Counted from the first letter of the stretch, positions 52,958-62,126 are shown. The stretch: 64,000 nt of DNA from Herbaspirillum rhizosphaerae_A (GCF_046025915.1 NZ_JAQQFR010000001.1:124001-188000), one strand, 5' to 3'. Made by a program: numbers and translations. The notes: generated by a model not told the origin, from the letters alone.

Positions 52958-53095
52958 TGGAAGAGCCTGGCAGTAGAGATTAAAGCAATGAAGATGGAAT
53001 ATGAGGATGGAACTAAGAGCAGTGACGGGGCATAAAAAAGAAATATTGTCGCTGTGCAATAACAAAATATGTTGTTATTATTGCAATTCTTCACA

Positions 53096-53116
53096 TTTTT
53101 GTGCGTTGCACAAAAA
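53096..53116. promoter_or_regulatory. Candidate PhaR-type operator at the phasin promoter
   Basis: Perfect inverted repeat TTTTTGTGC-GTT-GCACAAAAA ending 4 nt before the -35 box of the phasin promoter. A half-site GCGCACAAAAA recurs downstream near 53161-53171, and GTGCAA near 53054. PhaR autoregulates phasin genes in related bacteria; assigning this site to PhaR is an inference. Confidence 0.5.
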
Positions 53117-53120
53117 GTTC

Positions 53121-53148
53121 TTGACCTCACCATTTAAGTGCGTAAAAT
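53121..53148 (+). promoter_or_regulatory. Sigma-70 promoter of the phasin gene
   Basis: -35 TTGACC (53121-53126), 16-nt spacer, -10 TAAAAT (53143-53148), about 86 nt before the phasin start. Confidence 0.6.
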
Positions 53149-53233
53149 AGTAATTGTTGCGGCGCACAAAAATAGTTTTTCGAGACCGAAGCCGCTAGTC
53201 CCCAGCTGTTTTTAAAAACCAAAGGAGAAGCAT

Positions 53234-53794
53234 ATGTTTTCGTATCAAGACCAATTTTCCGCTGCAACCAAGACCCACTTCCAGGCTCAACTGGATCTGA
53301 TCAATACACTGACAACCAAGACTTTCGAAGGTCTGGAAAAGATCGTCGAACTGAATCTGAGCGCTGCCAAGGCATCGCTGGAAGAGTCGGCCGCTACTGC
53401 TCAGCAATTCGCATCCATCAAGGATCCGCAAGAACTGCTGGCACTGGCGCAAGCACAAGCGCAACCGACAGCTGAAAAGGCTGCCGCTTATGGCCGTCAT
53501 CTGGCAAGCATCGTGTCGGCAACTCAAGCTGAACTGACCAAGGCAACTGAAGCGCAAGTCGCTGAAACCAGCCGTAAAGTCAGCGCTCTGGTCGATGAAA
53601 TCGCCAAGAACGCACCAGCCGGTTCGGAAAACGCTGTCGCCCTGCTGAAGTCGGCTATCGGCAACGCCAACGCCAGCTACGAGCAACTGACCAAGAACAC
53701 CAAGCAAGCCGTGGAAACACTGGAAGGCCACCTGAGCAACGCGGCCAAGCAATTCACACAAGCTGCTGAAAAGACCACCAGCCGTAAGAAGTAA
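53234..53794 (+). CDS. phaP: Phasin family protein (PHA granule-associated)
   Basis: 186 residues, almost all helical, Ala/Glu/Lys/Gln rich, with no membrane segment. FSYQDQFSAATKTHFQAQLDLINTLTTKTFEGLEKIVELNLSAAKASLEES is the classic TIGR01841 phasin start. Phasins coat polyhydroxyalkanoate granules. The strong ribosome site AAAGGAGA lies 8 nt before the ATG, and own promoter and terminator make it a monocistronic, highly expressed gene. The C-terminal TTSRKK is basic, as in homologues. Confidence 0.93.
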   Translation: MFSYQDQFSAATKTHFQAQLDLINTLTTKTFEGLEKIVELNLSAAKASLEESAATAQQFASIKDPQELLALAQAQAQPTAEKAAAYGRHLASIVSATQAELTKATEAQVAETSRKVSALVDEIAKNAPAGSENAVALLKSAIGNANASYEQLTKNTKQAVETLEGHLSNAAKQFTQAAEKTTSRKK

Positions 53795-53860
53795 TTCGCA
53801 AGAATACCCTGCAGGGCGCAGTCGCCAGACTGCTGCAATACCAATACCTGCAGAACATTG

Positions 53861-53888
53861 AAAAGACCGCCTAGGCGGTCTTTTTTTT
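53861..53888 (+). terminator. Intrinsic terminator of the phasin gene
   Basis: Stem AAGACCGCC/GGCGGTCTT with a TA loop, followed by a run of eight T. Textbook rho-independent terminator. Confidence 0.95.
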
Positions 53889-53983
53889 GCCCCCATCCCA
53901 AAGCATTCCATCCCTTCCCCTCATTTTTGCGACGGGCTTGTCGCATTGCTGCACCAGGCTGGTCCTAACTCATTTACACTCAA

Positions 53984-54002
53984 ATTCTCACAAAACGAGA
54001 AT
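53984..54002. promoter_or_regulatory. Candidate IclR-family operator
   Basis: Inverted repeat ATTCTC-N7-GAGAAT, 41 nt before the iclR-family start; a further half-site ATGAG lies at 54015-54019. Its position fits autoregulation by the downstream regulator. Confidence 0.45.
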
Positions 54003-54042
54003 CCAATTTTCAAATATGAGAAAAATGAGGAATTATCCGCCC

Positions 54043-54801
54043 ATGAACTCAGCCGCCAGCACTCCGCAAGTACCCGTCGTCGCCACCAGCGAACGCTCGC
54101 TCATGGTGTTGTCGGTCATCGCCCGGCATGGCAAACCGATCGCGGTGCGCAAGCTGAAAGAACTGACCGGCTTGCCGCAAAGTACCCTGTACCGCCATCT
54201 GCTGCCGCTGAAAAAATGGGGACTGGTACAGGAGCAAGACAATTTTTATGCGCCCGGCCCATTGAGCGTGCAACTGGCCTGGGGCTTTGACCATACGTCT
54301 TACTTGGTCAGCAATGCGCAGCCAGAAATGCTGCAACTGGCCAAGAAATGCGGCGAAAGCGTCGGCCTGATGGTCGCCGTCAACGATCAGGTCACTTGCC
54401 TCGACATGGTCGACAGCGAACAATCGCTGCGCTGCTCGTTTTCCAAAGGCCGCTCGCATCCGCTTTCGCGCGGCGCGTCCGCCAAGGCGGTACTCGCCCA
54501 CTTGCCCATCGCCATGGCCGACAACATCGTGCAGCGCCAATTACATGGACAGGATGACGATATCACCCGCCTGCAAAAAGAACTCGCCGCCATCCGTACG
54601 CAAGGTTATGCGGTCAGCGAAGGTGAAGTCGACTGGGGCGTGTGGGGTGTCAGTGCCCCCGTGTTTTACAAACCCGGCCAGGCGGCCGGTGCAATTACCC
54701 TGATGGCGCCGGCAATCCGGGCCGAAGAGCGGCAGCGTGAGCTGATTGCCGCCACGGTTCAGGCAGCGGCCACCATCAGCGAACGTCTTTCATTGTTTTA
54801 A
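54043..54801 (+). CDS. IclR-family transcriptional regulator
   Basis: 252 residues. N-terminal winged helix (about 15-75: SERSLMVLSVIARHGKPIAVRKLKELTGLPQSTLYRHLLPL) and C-terminal effector domain with SKGRSHPLSRGASAKAVLAHLP and VDWGVWGVSAPVF. ATG 54043 is used; in-frame ATGs at 54016 and 54025 are alternatives. It precedes a histidine-type transporter and hutG/hutD in the same direction and probably controls them in place of the usual HutC. Confidence 0.9.
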   Translation: MNSAASTPQVPVVATSERSLMVLSVIARHGKPIAVRKLKELTGLPQSTLYRHLLPLKKWGLVQEQDNFYAPGPLSVQLAWGFDHTSYLVSNAQPEMLQLAKKCGESVGLMVAVNDQVTCLDMVDSEQSLRCSFSKGRSHPLSRGASAKAVLAHLPIAMADNIVQRQLHGQDDDITRLQKELAAIRTQGYAVSEGEVDWGVWGVSAPVFYKPGQAAGAITLMAPAIRAEERQRELIAATVQAAATISERLSLF

Positions 54802-54850
54802 ACCAGCAGTTTTCAGCAGTCATCAGAACTATTCACTCCAGGGAGAAACC

Positions 54851-55618
54851 ATGATTCACCGCCGCCGCTTTGCCAGCATGCTCGCCGTCAGCCTTGCTTT
54901 CAGTTTCGCCGCCAGTGTTGTGCCTACACTGGCTTCCGCTCAGACCGTCGACGTCATCCGCGTCGCAACCGATGCGACGTTCCCACCGTTCGAATTCTTC
55001 AAGGACGGCAAGCGTACCGGTTTCGATATCGAACTGATCGAACTGCTGGCCAAGACCATGCACAAGAAAGTCGAATGGACTGATATCGACTTCAAGGGTC
55101 TGATCCCGGGTCTGGTGTCGCGCCGCTTCGATGTTGCATCCTCGGCGATCTACATCACCGAAGAACGCCGCCGCGTCGTCAACTTCACCGATCCTTACTA
55201 TCCGGGCGGTCTGGTTGTGCTGACCAAGGCCAGCAATACCTCGATCAAGCAACCGTCGGATCTGGCCGGCAAGAAAGTCTCGGTACAGGTCGGCACCAAG
55301 TCGGCCAACTACTTGAAGGAGTACTACCCGCAAGCCGAACGCATCGAAGTCGAAAAGAATCAGGAAATGTTCAACCTGGTTGAAATCGGCCGCGCCGACG
55401 CCGCCGTCACCGGCAAGCCTGCCGCCATCGAATACGCCAAGACCCGTCCCGGCATGAAGGTGCTGGACAAGCAGGTCAGCGTCGAACTGTATGGCTACGC
55501 CGTGCGCAAGGATCTGCCGCAGCTGACCGAAGAAATGAACGTCGCGCTGAAGAAGGTCAAGCTCGACGGCAGCTACGACAAGCTGGTGCAAAAGTGGCTG
55601 TCGTCATCGGCCAAGTAA
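54851..55618 (+). CDS. Polar amino acid ABC transporter substrate-binding protein (SBP family 3)
   Basis: 255 residues, signal peptide to about LASAQTV. VIRVATDATFPPFEFFKDGKRTGFDIELIELLAKTM and the C-terminal LKKVKLDGSYDKLVQKWL are standard for HisJ/GlnH-type proteins. Ribosome site GGGAGAAA precedes the ATG. The adjacent hutG and hutD point to histidine or a histidine breakdown product such as urocanate as the ligand; the sequence alone cannot settle this. Confidence 0.9.
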   Translation: MIHRRRFASMLAVSLAFSFAASVVPTLASAQTVDVIRVATDATFPPFEFFKDGKRTGFDIELIELLAKTMHKKVEWTDIDFKGLIPGLVSRRFDVASSAIYITEERRRVVNFTDPYYPGGLVVLTKASNTSIKQPSDLAGKKVSVQVGTKSANYLKEYYPQAERIEVEKNQEMFNLVEIGRADAAVTGKPAAIEYAKTRPGMKVLDKQVSVELYGYAVRKDLPQLTEEMNVALKKVKLDGSYDKLVQKWLSSSAK

Positions 55619-55673
55619 GCAGGTCATTCAGCAACAACGCAATTCAATAAAAGAACAGACGTAAGGAGAACAG

Positions 55674-56339
55674 ATGAGCCTCGATTTTTTGCCGGTACTT
55701 GAAGGCTGGCCCGACCTGCTGCATGGCGCGATTGTGACGGTGGAAATCACCGCCGCGTCGCTGGTGCTGGGTTGCATCCTCGGCCTGCTGGTCGGCCTGG
55801 GCCGGCTGGACCGCACCAAGCGCCTGCGCTACGCCATCTGTACTGCTTACGTCACCTTCATCCGCGGCACGCCGCTGCTGGTGCAGTTGTTCCTGCTGTT
55901 TTTCGGTCTGCCGCAATTCGACATCCTGCTGCCGGCCTTCCTGTGCGGCGTGCTGGGCATGGGCATCTACTCCGGCGCGTATGTGTCGGAAATCGTGCGC
56001 GGCGCCATCCAGTCGATCGACAAGGGTCAGATGGAAGCGGCACGCTCGCTGGGCATGTCGTCCGGCAAGGCGATGCGCACCATCATCCTGCCACAGGCCA
56101 TCGTGCGCATGATTCCGCCGCTGGGTAATGAATTCATCGCGCTGATCAAGAACTCGGCATTGGTGTCGCTGCTGACCATCGCCGACCTGATGCACGAAGG
56201 CCAGAAAATCATCAGCGTGTCTTACCGCTCGCTGGAAGTCTATATCGCCGTCGCGCTGGTGTATCTGGTGCTGACCAGCCTCACCAGCATGGCCCTGCAA
56301 CGGGTCGAGAAACACTTGCGCGCAGGAGGAGCCGTCTGA
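55674..56339 (+). CDS. Polar amino acid ABC transporter permease
   Basis: 221 residues, HisM/GlnP type: AIVTVEITAASLVLGCILGLLVGLGRL, FIRGTPLLVQLFLLFFGLP, and the EAA loop MEAARSLGMSSGKAMRTIILPQAIVRMIPPLGNEFI. A single permease, so it probably works as a homodimer. The stop overlaps the ATPase start (TGATG). Confidence 0.93.
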   Translation: MSLDFLPVLEGWPDLLHGAIVTVEITAASLVLGCILGLLVGLGRLDRTKRLRYAICTAYVTFIRGTPLLVQLFLLFFGLPQFDILLPAFLCGVLGMGIYSGAYVSEIVRGAIQSIDKGQMEAARSLGMSSGKAMRTIILPQAIVRMIPPLGNEFIALIKNSALVSLLTIADLMHEGQKIISVSYRSLEVYIAVALVYLVLTSLTSMALQRVEKHLRAGGAV

Positions 56340-57139
56340 TGCAGCCGTCCACAACATCGCCCATGATCAACATCACCCAACTCGGCAAATCCTTTTCAGG
56401 CCACCGTATCCTGCATGGCATCGATCTGGAAGTCGCCGCCTCGCAAGTCGTCGTCATCATCGGCCCCAGCGGGTCCGGCAAGAGCACGCTGCTGCGCTGC
56501 TGCAACGGGCTGGAAGTCGCCGAGGAAGGCAGCATCTCCATCTGCAATCAGGACTTGCTGGTCAACGGCAAGATGATCGCCGACCACGCCCTCAACGATC
56601 TGCGTACCCAGGTCGGGATGGTGTTCCAGTCGTTCAACCTGTTCCCGCATTTGTCTGTGCTGGAGAACGTCACGGTCGGTCCGCGCAAGATTCGCGGCAC
56701 GCCCAAGGACGAAGCCGAAACCCTGGCGCGCAGCCTGCTGGCGAAAGTCGGCCTGGCCGCCAAAGCCGACGCCATGCCGGCCACCCTGTCGGGTGGACAA
56801 AAGCAGCGCGTGGCGATTGCCCGCGCACTGGCGATGCAGCCGAAAGTCATGCTGTTCGACGAACCCACTTCGGCGCTTGATCCGGAACTGGTCGGTGAAG
56901 TGCTGCAAGTGATGAAGGCGCTCGCCAACGAGGGCATGACCATGATCGTGGTCACACATGAAATGGGCTTCGCGCGTGAAGTCGCCGATGTCGTCGTGGT
57001 CATGGATCAGGGCCGCATCGTCGAGGCCGGCAAGCCCGACCAGATCTTCGTCAATCCAACGCAGGAGCGCACACGCAGTTTCCTGCAAGCCGTATTGACG
57101 CGCAACAACTCCTCCGCCCCGGAATCAACCGCCGCATAA
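56339..57139 (+). CDS. Polar amino acid ABC transporter ATP-binding protein
   Basis: 266 residues, GlnQ/HisP type: Walker A GPSGSGKSTLLRC, Q-loop MVFQSFNLFPHL, signature LSGGQKQRVAIARAL, Walker B VMLFDEPTSALDPEL and VVTHEMGFAREVAD. ATG 56339 overlaps the permease stop; an internal ATG at 56363 is also possible. Completes the importer encoded with the preceding two genes. Confidence 0.93.
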   Translation: MQPSTTSPMINITQLGKSFSGHRILHGIDLEVAASQVVVIIGPSGSGKSTLLRCCNGLEVAEEGSISICNQDLLVNGKMIADHALNDLRTQVGMVFQSFNLFPHLSVLENVTVGPRKIRGTPKDEAETLARSLLAKVGLAAKADAMPATLSGGQKQRVAIARALAMQPKVMLFDEPTSALDPELVGEVLQVMKALANEGMTMIVVTHEMGFAREVADVVVVMDQGRIVEAGKPDQIFVNPTQERTRSFLQAVLTRNNSSAPESTAA

Positions 57140-57161
57140 GATAGCGACAGACAAGAAAAAT

Positions 57162-58094
57162 ATGGATCACTCTCTCTGGAACGGTCGTCTCGACCATGAC
57201 AGCGCCGGCGATACACGCCGCCTGCATCAGTTGGTACGCCCCTTCGACAACAGCATCAGAAACGGCGGCGCACTGATCGGTTTCGCCTCGGATGAAGGCG
57301 TGCGGCGCAATCACGGCCGCGTTGGCGCGGCACAAGGGCCGGATGCCATCCGCCGCATGATGGCCAACCTGCCGGCGCATCGGATTGACGCGCTGTCGGA
57401 CGCCGGCAATATCGACTGCAACGACGGCGATCTGGAACAGGCACAACAACGCCTGGCTTCCAAGATTGCCGACGTCAAATCGCAAGGCGTGTTTCCGCTG
57501 ATCCTGGGTGGCGGCCATGAAGTGGCCTATGGCACCTTCCTCGGTATCACGCGCTACTTCGGCAAGGCCATGGCGCAACGCAAATTGCTGATCGTCAATT
57601 TCGACGCCCACTTCGACCTGCGTGAAGCCGACCGTTCGACCTCCGGCACGCCGTTCAAGCAAATGGCGGAATGGTGCGAATGGGCCGACGTCGAATTCCA
57701 CTACCTCTGCTACGGCATCAGCCAGCTCGGCAACACGCCGGCGCTGTTCAACCGTGCACGCGAACTGGATGTGGAATACGTGATGGACACCGACGTCGCA
57801 CTCGGCAGCCTCAATACCCTCAATGCGCAACTGCATACGCGGCTGGAGCAGGTCGACGATGTCTATCTGACCATCGATCTCGACGTCCTGCCCGGTGAAA
57901 AGGCGCCTGGCGTTTCAGCCCCGGCTGCGTATGGCATGGCGCTGGAAAAAGTCGAACGGCTGGTCGCGACCATCAAGGCCAGCGGCAAACTGGCTGCAGC
58001 CGACATCGCGGAATGCAATCCGGTCTACGACCGCGACGGCATGACGGCCAAGGTGGCGGCACGACTGGCGCATCTCATCCTGCAACCCGCATGA
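57162..58094 (+). CDS. hutG: Formimidoylglutamase
   Basis: Arginase/ureohydrolase-fold enzyme (310 residues) that splits N-formimidoyl-glutamate to glutamate and formamide, the last step of one form of the Hut pathway. Two Mn ions are bound by the His of LGGGHEVAYGTF, by NFDAHFDLRE (DxHxD) and by LTIDLDVLPGEKAPGVSAP (DxD), all intact. It lies 22 nt after the transporter ATPase. hutH, hutU and hutI are not in the window. Confidence 0.92.
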   Translation: MDHSLWNGRLDHDSAGDTRRLHQLVRPFDNSIRNGGALIGFASDEGVRRNHGRVGAAQGPDAIRRMMANLPAHRIDALSDAGNIDCNDGDLEQAQQRLASKIADVKSQGVFPLILGGGHEVAYGTFLGITRYFGKAMAQRKLLIVNFDAHFDLREADRSTSGTPFKQMAEWCEWADVEFHYLCYGISQLGNTPALFNRARELDVEYVMDTDVALGSLNTLNAQLHTRLEQVDDVYLTIDLDVLPGEKAPGVSAPAAYGMALEKVERLVATIKASGKLAAADIAECNPVYDRDGMTAKVAARLAHLILQPA

Positions 58095-58142
58095 AATTGT
58101 AAGGTGCGGGATAACACCCGCCATTCGTCCTATACTGTCTTC

Positions 58143-58715
58143 ATGCCTCAGCAGATCCCACAATCCAAGCAACGCCTGATGCGCTGGAAAAACGGCGGGG
58201 GAATGACGTGCGAAATTCTGCGTTTTCCGGAAAACAGCTCGCTGGAAACGTTCGACTGGCGCGTCAGCGTCGCCACGGTGCAGCAAGGCGGCCCGTTTTC
58301 GCTGTTCCCGGGGATCGACCGTTCACTGGCAATTCTGGAAGGCAAGGGTATCGCGCTGGATATCGCAGGTGTCTCGCAAACGCTGACGCCGCGAGATCCG
58401 GTATTGCGCTTTGATGGTGCAACGAACGTCCATTCCACGCTGATCGGCGGCGGTATCGTCGACTTCAACGTCATGACGCGCCGTGCCGCCTTCACACACA
58501 CGGTGGAGCAAATCACCGTCATACAGCAAACAGCCTTGCCGATGAATGGCGACGCGGTGTTGATCTATGTGGTCAATGGCAGCTGCAGCTTGGCTGACGA
58601 AACCAGGCTGCATGCCGGAGATGCGGTGATGTTCACGGCAGAAGAGAAGAGCTGCATCATCGATGCCAGCGCTGCAGAGCTGATGCTGGTGCGCTTGTAC
58701 CGGCAGGCTGCTTAA
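58143..58715 (+). CDS. hutD: HutD/Ves-family protein
   Basis: 190-residue cupin-like protein: RWKNGGGMTCEILRFP, FDWRVSVATVQQGGPFSLFPGIDRSLAILEGKG, LIGGGIVDFNVMTRR match HutD/Ves. HutD is found with hut operons and is thought to limit histidine breakdown, perhaps by binding formyl- or formimidoyl-glutamate. ATG 58143, 48 nt after hutG. A hairpin overlaps its stop codon. Confidence 0.9.
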   Translation: MPQQIPQSKQRLMRWKNGGGMTCEILRFPENSSLETFDWRVSVATVQQGGPFSLFPGIDRSLAILEGKGIALDIAGVSQTLTPRDPVLRFDGATNVHSTLIGGGIVDFNVMTRRAAFTHTVEQITVIQQTALPMNGDAVLIYVVNGSCSLADETRLHAGDAVMFTAEEKSCIIDASAAELMLVRLYRQAA

Positions 58716-58738
58716 GAAGCTTGAACACCTTAAGCAGC
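58707..58738 (+). terminator. Hairpin overlapping the hutD stop codon
   Basis: Perfect 10-bp stem GCTGCTTAAG/CTTAAGCAGC (58707-58716 with 58729-58738). The stop TAA is inside the 5' arm. No T-run follows. It separates convergent hutD and the FAD oxidoreductase gene. Confidence 0.5.
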
Positions 58739-58747
58739 TGCCATCAC

Positions 58748-58776
58748 ATCAAATAGATCAAATAGATCAAATCGAT
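58748..58776. repeat. 9-nt tandem repeat
   Basis: ATCAAATAG, ATCAAATAG, ATCAAATCG and a partial ATC in a row, in the short spacer between convergent genes. Confidence 0.8.
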
Positions 58777-58785
58777 CGGCGTCAG

Positions 58786-60396
58786 TTACTCGCCGACAAT
58801 CGCCAGCGCCACCGCTTCGGCAATCTTGATGCCATCGATGGACGCTGACATGATCCCGCCCGCATAACCGGCGCCTTCGCCGGCTGGGTACAAACCTTTG
58901 GTATTGAGACTTTGCAAGGTATCGTCATTGCGACGAATGCGCACCGGTGACGACGTGCGCGTCTCCACGCCGGTCAGCACGGCGTCGTGCATGGCGTAAC
59001 CACGAATCTGCTTGTCGAAGAATGGCAGCGACTCACGGATCGCATCAATCGCGTAATCCGGCAAAGACGTATCGAGGCTACCCAGCAGCACGCCCGGCTT
59101 GTACGAGGGAATCACGCTGCCAAGTTGAGTCGACGGCCTCTTCGCCAGAAAATCGCCGACCAGCTGGCCCGGCGCATCATAGTTGCGGCCACCCAGCTCG
59201 TAGGCACGCGACTCCCATTGGCGCTGGAATTCGATACCTGCCAAGGGATGACCGGGATAATCCGCCGGCGAAATCCCGACCACGATGCCGCTGTTGGCGT
59301 TGCGCTCGTTGCGCGAATACTGGCTCATGCCGTTGGTAACCACGCGTTCCGGCTCGGAGGACGCCGCCACCACGGTGCCGCCCGGACACATGCAGAAGCT
59401 GTAAACCGAACGGCCGTTGGAGGCATGATGCACCAGCTTGTAGTCCGCCGCGCCGAGGATGGGATGGCCGGCGCTTGGACCGAAGCGGCATTTGTCGATC
59501 AGCGATTGCGGGTGTTCAGCGCGGAAGCCGACCGAGAACGGCTTGGCTTCCATGTAGACGCCGCGGTCGTACAGCATCTGGAAGGTATCGCGCGCGCTGT
59601 GACCGATGGCCAGCACGACATGGTCAGCAGCGATATGTTCGCCGCTGGCCAGCGTGACGCCGCGCACTTGTCCGTCTTCGATGAGGATGTCGTCGACCTT
59701 TTGCTCGAAGCGAAATTCACCGCCCAGTGACACAATCTTTTCGCGCATCAGCTGCACCATCTTCACCAGACGGAAAGTACCGATGTGCGGCTTGCTGACG
59801 TACATGATTTCCGGCGGCGCATCGGCGGCGACGAATTCAGTCAGCACCTTGCGGCCGTAATGCTTGGGATCCTTGACCTGGCTGTAGAGCTTGCCGTCCG
59901 AGAAAGTACCGGCACCGCCTTCGCCGTATTGCACGTTGGATTCGGGCTTGAGTTCGCGCTGTCGCCACAGGCCCCAGGTGTCCTTGGTACGCTCGCGCAC
60001 GGTCTTGCCGCGTTCCAGGATCAGCGGATTGAAACCCATCTCGGCCAGGATCAGGCCGGCGAAAATACCACACGGGCCGGTGCCGATGACGATAGGACGC
60101 TTGCTCAGTCCGGCCGGTGCCTTGGCGACGAAATGGTAGTTGGTGTCGGGCGTGGGGACGATCGGCGACTTGTCCTTGAGATTCTGCTTGCGCAAGACGG
60201 CAGTCTCGTCGCTGACTTCGACGTCGACGGTGTAATTCAGGGTGACTGCCGATTTCTTGCGGGCATCGTAGCTGCGGCGAAACAGGCTCACGCTCAACAA
60301 CTCCGCGTCGGGTACGCCCAGGCGCGCCAGAATCGCTGCGCGCAAATCAGCTTCAGGATGTTCGAGGGGGAGTTGTATTTCACTAATTCGCAGCAT
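58786..60396 (-). CDS. FAD-dependent oxidoreductase (COG2509-type dehydrogenase)
   Basis: 536 residues. After about 100 residues of an N-terminal alpha/beta domain comes the FAD-binding GTGPCGIFAGLILAEMGFNPLILERG; later YGEGGAGTFSDGKLYSQVKD, VVLAIGHSARDTF, MCPGGTVVAASSEPERVVTNGMS and the C-terminal GLYPAGEGAGYAGGIMSASIDGIK. This is the widespread uncharacterised COG2509 flavoprotein family. Substrate unknown. Standalone gene. Confidence 0.88.
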   Translation of the reverse strand: MLRISEIQLPLEHPEADLRAAILARLGVPDAELLSVSLFRRSYDARKKSAVTLNYTVDVEVSDETAVLRKQNLKDKSPIVPTPDTNYHFVAKAPAGLSKRPIVIGTGPCGIFAGLILAEMGFNPLILERGKTVRERTKDTWGLWRQRELKPESNVQYGEGGAGTFSDGKLYSQVKDPKHYGRKVLTEFVAADAPPEIMYVSKPHIGTFRLVKMVQLMREKIVSLGGEFRFEQKVDDILIEDGQVRGVTLASGEHIAADHVVLAIGHSARDTFQMLYDRGVYMEAKPFSVGFRAEHPQSLIDKCRFGPSAGHPILGAADYKLVHHASNGRSVYSFCMCPGGTVVAASSEPERVVTNGMSQYSRNERNANSGIVVGISPADYPGHPLAGIEFQRQWESRAYELGGRNYDAPGQLVGDFLAKRPSTQLGSVIPSYKPGVLLGSLDTSLPDYAIDAIRESLPFFDKQIRGYAMHDAVLTGVETRTSSPVRIRRNDDTLQSLNTKGLYPAGEGAGYAGGIMSASIDGIKIAEAVALAIVGE

Positions 60397-60532
60397 CTAC
60401 TTCTTTCCATTATTCATTGCCGCCTCGCTGCTGCACGTCTGCAGACAGTCTTCCGGGGCAGCCGGCATTTTACTCTACCGCGCGGCCTGCCGGCGCTTCC
60501 CATCTGGGCTTGCAGGATGACAACACGACAAC

Positions 60533-60559
60533 AAAAAACCCGCTTCGGCGGGAAGCGGG
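60533..60559 (-). terminator. Intrinsic terminator after ltrA
   Basis: Stem CCCGCTTC/GAAGCGGG (60539-60546 with 60552-60559), followed on the minus strand by TTTTTT (60538-60533), 50 nt after the ltrA stop. Confidence 0.9.
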
Positions 60560-60608
60560 CCTTGTCGAATGCCCTGAATCACTATTTCACCCCCGCGTTA
60601 CCACTACC

Positions 60609-61805
60609 TCACCACTGCGATGCATGTTCGTCCTGATAGCCCAAGGCGGTCTTGCGACGAGAGCAACTTTCCCAGACTGCCGTAAAAATCAGCACCGCCG
60701 TCGTCAGCCCGCCCACCATCAGCAGATCCGTGACATGGGCGAACATCGCCAACACGGCCAGCAGCACCAGCCCGACAACATGCGACAGCGGAAAACGCCG
60801 GTACACGACCTTTTTATAGACCGCATTACCGAACAGATACATGGCAGGCCCGGCGATCAGCACCAGCAGTGTCGTTGGAGCAATATGCTGATCCGGATGC
60901 GCAATCACCAGTTCATTGGCCACCGCCGACACGATGACGCCTGCGACGATGATCACGTGTACGTAGTGGAAGTAAGCACCGATGCGGCCGGGATCACTGG
61001 AGAGCACGATGGCCTCACTGCCGTCCTTGCTGCTGGTGTCGAAGTACAGCCACCACATCGCCAGGCTGCCGATGAAGGTGACGATGAACGCCACCATGAC
61101 CGGCGCTTCCCACTCATGCGCGTGCGCGACGGTGGCGCCGGTTATCAGCAGGGCTTCGCCCAGTGCGACGATCACGAACAACTGGCAGCGCTCGGCCAGG
61201 TGTCCGCCTTCGATCGTCCATTCCTGCGTATCCGAACGGCCCATGCCCGGCAGGGCAAAACCCGTCATCGGCGAAAAATACTCACAGGCGACGGCAATGA
61301 TCCAGAACAGCAGACGATGTTCCTGCGACATGCCGCCCGCAATCCAGAATGCCGCAGCAATCACCAGCCAGCCGAACATGCGACGGAAGTTGGGCGTGAG
61401 TGCATGGCGCGAACCGAGACAGACCAGCACGAACAGCGTGCGCCCGACCTGGATGACGGCGTAGGCAATCGCAAACACCAGGCCGCGCCCGGCAAAGGCG
61501 TCGGGAATTGCCGCCGCCATCAGCAAGCCGACCAGCATGATGGCGAACAGCAAAATGCGGATGGGCAAGGTCTCCGGATCAAACCAGTTGGTGACCCACG
61601 AGGTGTATTGCCACGCCAGCCAGACCGCAAACCACAAGACCAGCGTCTCGATGGCGCCGTTGAGGGTGAGGTTTTCCAGCAGGCGGTGCGAGAGCTGGGT
61701 GACAGCGAACACGTAGATCAGATCGAAGAATAATTCCACGAACGAGACGCGTGCTTCGTGACCGTCCCGTACGCGCAGCAGACCGGTTTGCGATGGTTTT
61801 TTCAT
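60609..61805 (-). CDS. Low temperature requirement protein A (LtrA) family membrane protein
   Basis: 398 residues with about ten to twelve helices. SFVELFFDLIYVFAVTQLSHRLLENLT and HLAERCQLFVIVALGEALLITG are the LtrA signatures. The family was named from a Listeria cold-growth mutant, but its activity is unknown. ATG 61805 has AGGGGAA 6 nt upstream; the frame extends to 61895 without support. Confidence 0.88.
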   Translation of the reverse strand: MKKPSQTGLLRVRDGHEARVSFVELFFDLIYVFAVTQLSHRLLENLTLNGAIETLVLWFAVWLAWQYTSWVTNWFDPETLPIRILLFAIMLVGLLMAAAIPDAFAGRGLVFAIAYAVIQVGRTLFVLVCLGSRHALTPNFRRMFGWLVIAAAFWIAGGMSQEHRLLFWIIAVACEYFSPMTGFALPGMGRSDTQEWTIEGGHLAERCQLFVIVALGEALLITGATVAHAHEWEAPVMVAFIVTFIGSLAMWWLYFDTSSKDGSEAIVLSSDPGRIGAYFHYVHVIIVAGVIVSAVANELVIAHPDQHIAPTTLLVLIAGPAMYLFGNAVYKKVVYRRFPLSHVVGLVLLAVLAMFAHVTDLLMVGGLTTAVLIFTAVWESCSRRKTALGYQDEHASQW

Positions 61806-62126
61806 GATTTCCCCTGTGCTTCCTACTCTTGAACCTTGACCTTGATTCAGCTGACCCACAACCCTATCGTCGCATGCGCGATGCGGCGGGGACAAGACCA
61901 GTGCCGAATTCGACGCCGGAAAGTGCTGCAGCAGTTGCGTATTTCTGACAGCCGACTGACGGGGATTTGTTTCCGGCTATTTCCGTTTCGTCACAAGTGC
62001 CCTGTAACGGATACACAAAATTACAGTCTGTACATTTCAGCTGATCTACATTGGAGTCATCGGCTGCGTGGCAATCGGAGAGCGCCGCAAGAACCGACGA
62101 CTCATTTAAAAACACGGGAGTACATC
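61806..62126. other. Divergent intergenic region (ltrA / YXWGXW gene)
   Basis: 321 nt with no supported gene or RNA. It must carry both promoters, but I find no pair of boxes good enough to name. CGGGAG (62115-62120) is the ribosome site of the gene at 62127. Confidence 0.4.

Noticed and set aside
58748..58776. CRISPR-like repeats
   Set aside because: Units are 9 nt and contiguous without spacers, so it is a simple tandem repeat.
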